A stretch of 35,614 nt of DNA from an uncultured Pelagibacteraceae bacterium (GTDB taxonomy: Bacteria > Pseudomonadota > Alphaproteobacteria > Pelagibacterales > Pelagibacteraceae). The translations under genes and the position numbers were made by a program. Each line of letters begins with the position of its first letter. The first letter of the stretch is position 1. Where the stretch lies: the NCBI GenBank assembly GCA_902633585.1, contig CACPGZ010000006.1:1-35614 (forward strand), in the 5' to 3' direction. Below, piece after piece: positions 35,233 through 35,614 of this stretch. The notes beneath the pieces were generated by a model. The model worked only from the letters and a program-made list of their open reading frames with translations. It ran no database searches and had not been told where the DNA came from.

Positions 35233-35614
35233 TATCCTCTTTTTTCAATTATTTCTGATATCTTTTTATTTCTTATTGAAGAAATCTGTTTAGGAGAATT
35301 TTGTTTTTTTAAAGCTTTGAGTGTAGCTCTTATTACATTGTGTGCATTAGACGTACCCATAGACTTGGCAACAATATCTTTAACTCCTAAAACTTCACAA
35401 ACCGCTCTTACAGGACCACCTGCAATTATTCCAGTACCTTTTGATGCTGATCTTAATATAATTCTACCAGATCCATCTTTGGCCTTTACATCATGATGAA
35501 TAGTTCTACCTTCTCTCAATGGAATATGAATAAGTTTTCTTCTTGCTATTTCATTAGCTTTTTTAATTGCATCTGGAACTTGTTTTGCCTTAGCATGAGC
35601 TATACCAATTTTTC
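35232..35614 (-). CDS. rpsE: Ribosomal protein S5, C-terminal part
   Basis: Partial at the right edge: 126 residues to the stop are visible and the N-terminal third, including most of the dsRBD-like domain, is outside. The visible sequence runs GIAHAKAKQVPDAIKKANE, then IPLREGRTIHHDV, then the C-terminal domain with SGRIILRSASKGTGIIAGG and GTSNAHNVIRATLKAL, the usual S5 landmarks. It is a small-subunit protein needed for decoding fidelity. The gene continues an S10/spc-type cluster beyond the window. Confidence 0.97.
   Translation of the reverse strand, partial: KIGIAHAKAKQVPDAIKKANEIARRKLIHIPLREGRTIHHDVKAKDGSGRIILRSASKGTGIIAGGPVRAVCEVLGVKDIVAKSMGTSNAHNVIRATLKALKKQNSPKQISSIRNKKISEIIEKRG

Noticed and set aside
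1-35614. Mobile elements, CRISPR arrays, toxin-antitoxin or defence systems
   Set aside because: I looked for regularly spaced repeats, transposase or integrase motifs and small paired genes, and saw none. Almost every base lies in a recognised core gene.

Overview
This 35.6 kb window is visibly AT-rich and very tightly packed, with lysine- and asparagine-rich proteins, 1-nt TAATG and 4-nt ATGA gene overlaps, no gene-free stretch over about 65 bases, and no sign of insertion sequences, prophage or CRISPR. Gene content and order (gatCAB, pyrB with a degenerate pyrC, heterotetrameric sarcosine oxidase, secY-adk-rpsM-rpsK-rpoA-rplQ) point to an alphaproteobacterium with a streamlined genome. The best fit is the marine SAR11 clade (Candidatus Pelagibacter or a relative). 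This assignment rests on reading the proteins, not on a database search.

Layout. 1-2500 (minus): dapA, smpB, folK and the 5' part of a relA/spoT gene that runs off the left edge. 2544-4760 (plus): slt, a lytic transglycosylase. 4764-4855 (minus): tRNA-Ser(GCU). 4920-11587 (plus): soxBDAG (tetrameric sarcosine oxidase), followed by a periplasmic solute-binding protein and an ABC permease with no ATPase gene. 11584-18184 (minus): a seven-gene run gatC-gatA-gatB, O-methyltransferase, trhO, MATE exporter and secreted nuclease. 18235-24615 (plus): ruvX, pyrB, pseudo-pyrC, plsY, topA and a RidA-family gene. 24620-26733 (minus): galU-ugd. 26768-27580 (plus): panC. 27584-28957 (minus): mgtE. 29018-29638 (plus): lipB. 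29616-35614 (minus): the distal part of the ribosomal protein superoperon (rpsE partial, rplO, secY, adk, rpsM, rpsK, rpoA, rplQ), with an RluC-type pseudouridine synthase behind it.

How the genes work together. The soxBDAG complex oxidises sarcosine to glycine and passes the methyl carbon to tetrahydrofolate. The adjoining binding protein and permease probably import a small amino-acid-like compound, but the substrate cannot be read from sequence. pyrB and the pyrC-like gene probably form one aspartate carbamoyltransferase assembly, because the pyrC-like protein has lost its metal ligands. Much of the rest is translation: gatCAB, tRNA-Ser, smpB, trhO, rluC, ribosomal proteins and rpoA.

The window is mostly core genome and I do not see an obvious new defence or mobile system. 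The points most worth a second look are the pseudo-dihydroorotase, the permease with an apparent lipobox, the SBP-permease pair without an ATPase, the genes missing from usually conserved positions (rpmD, rpoZ, dprA), the promoter in front of rpsM, and the lack of room for terminators at all five convergent junctions.
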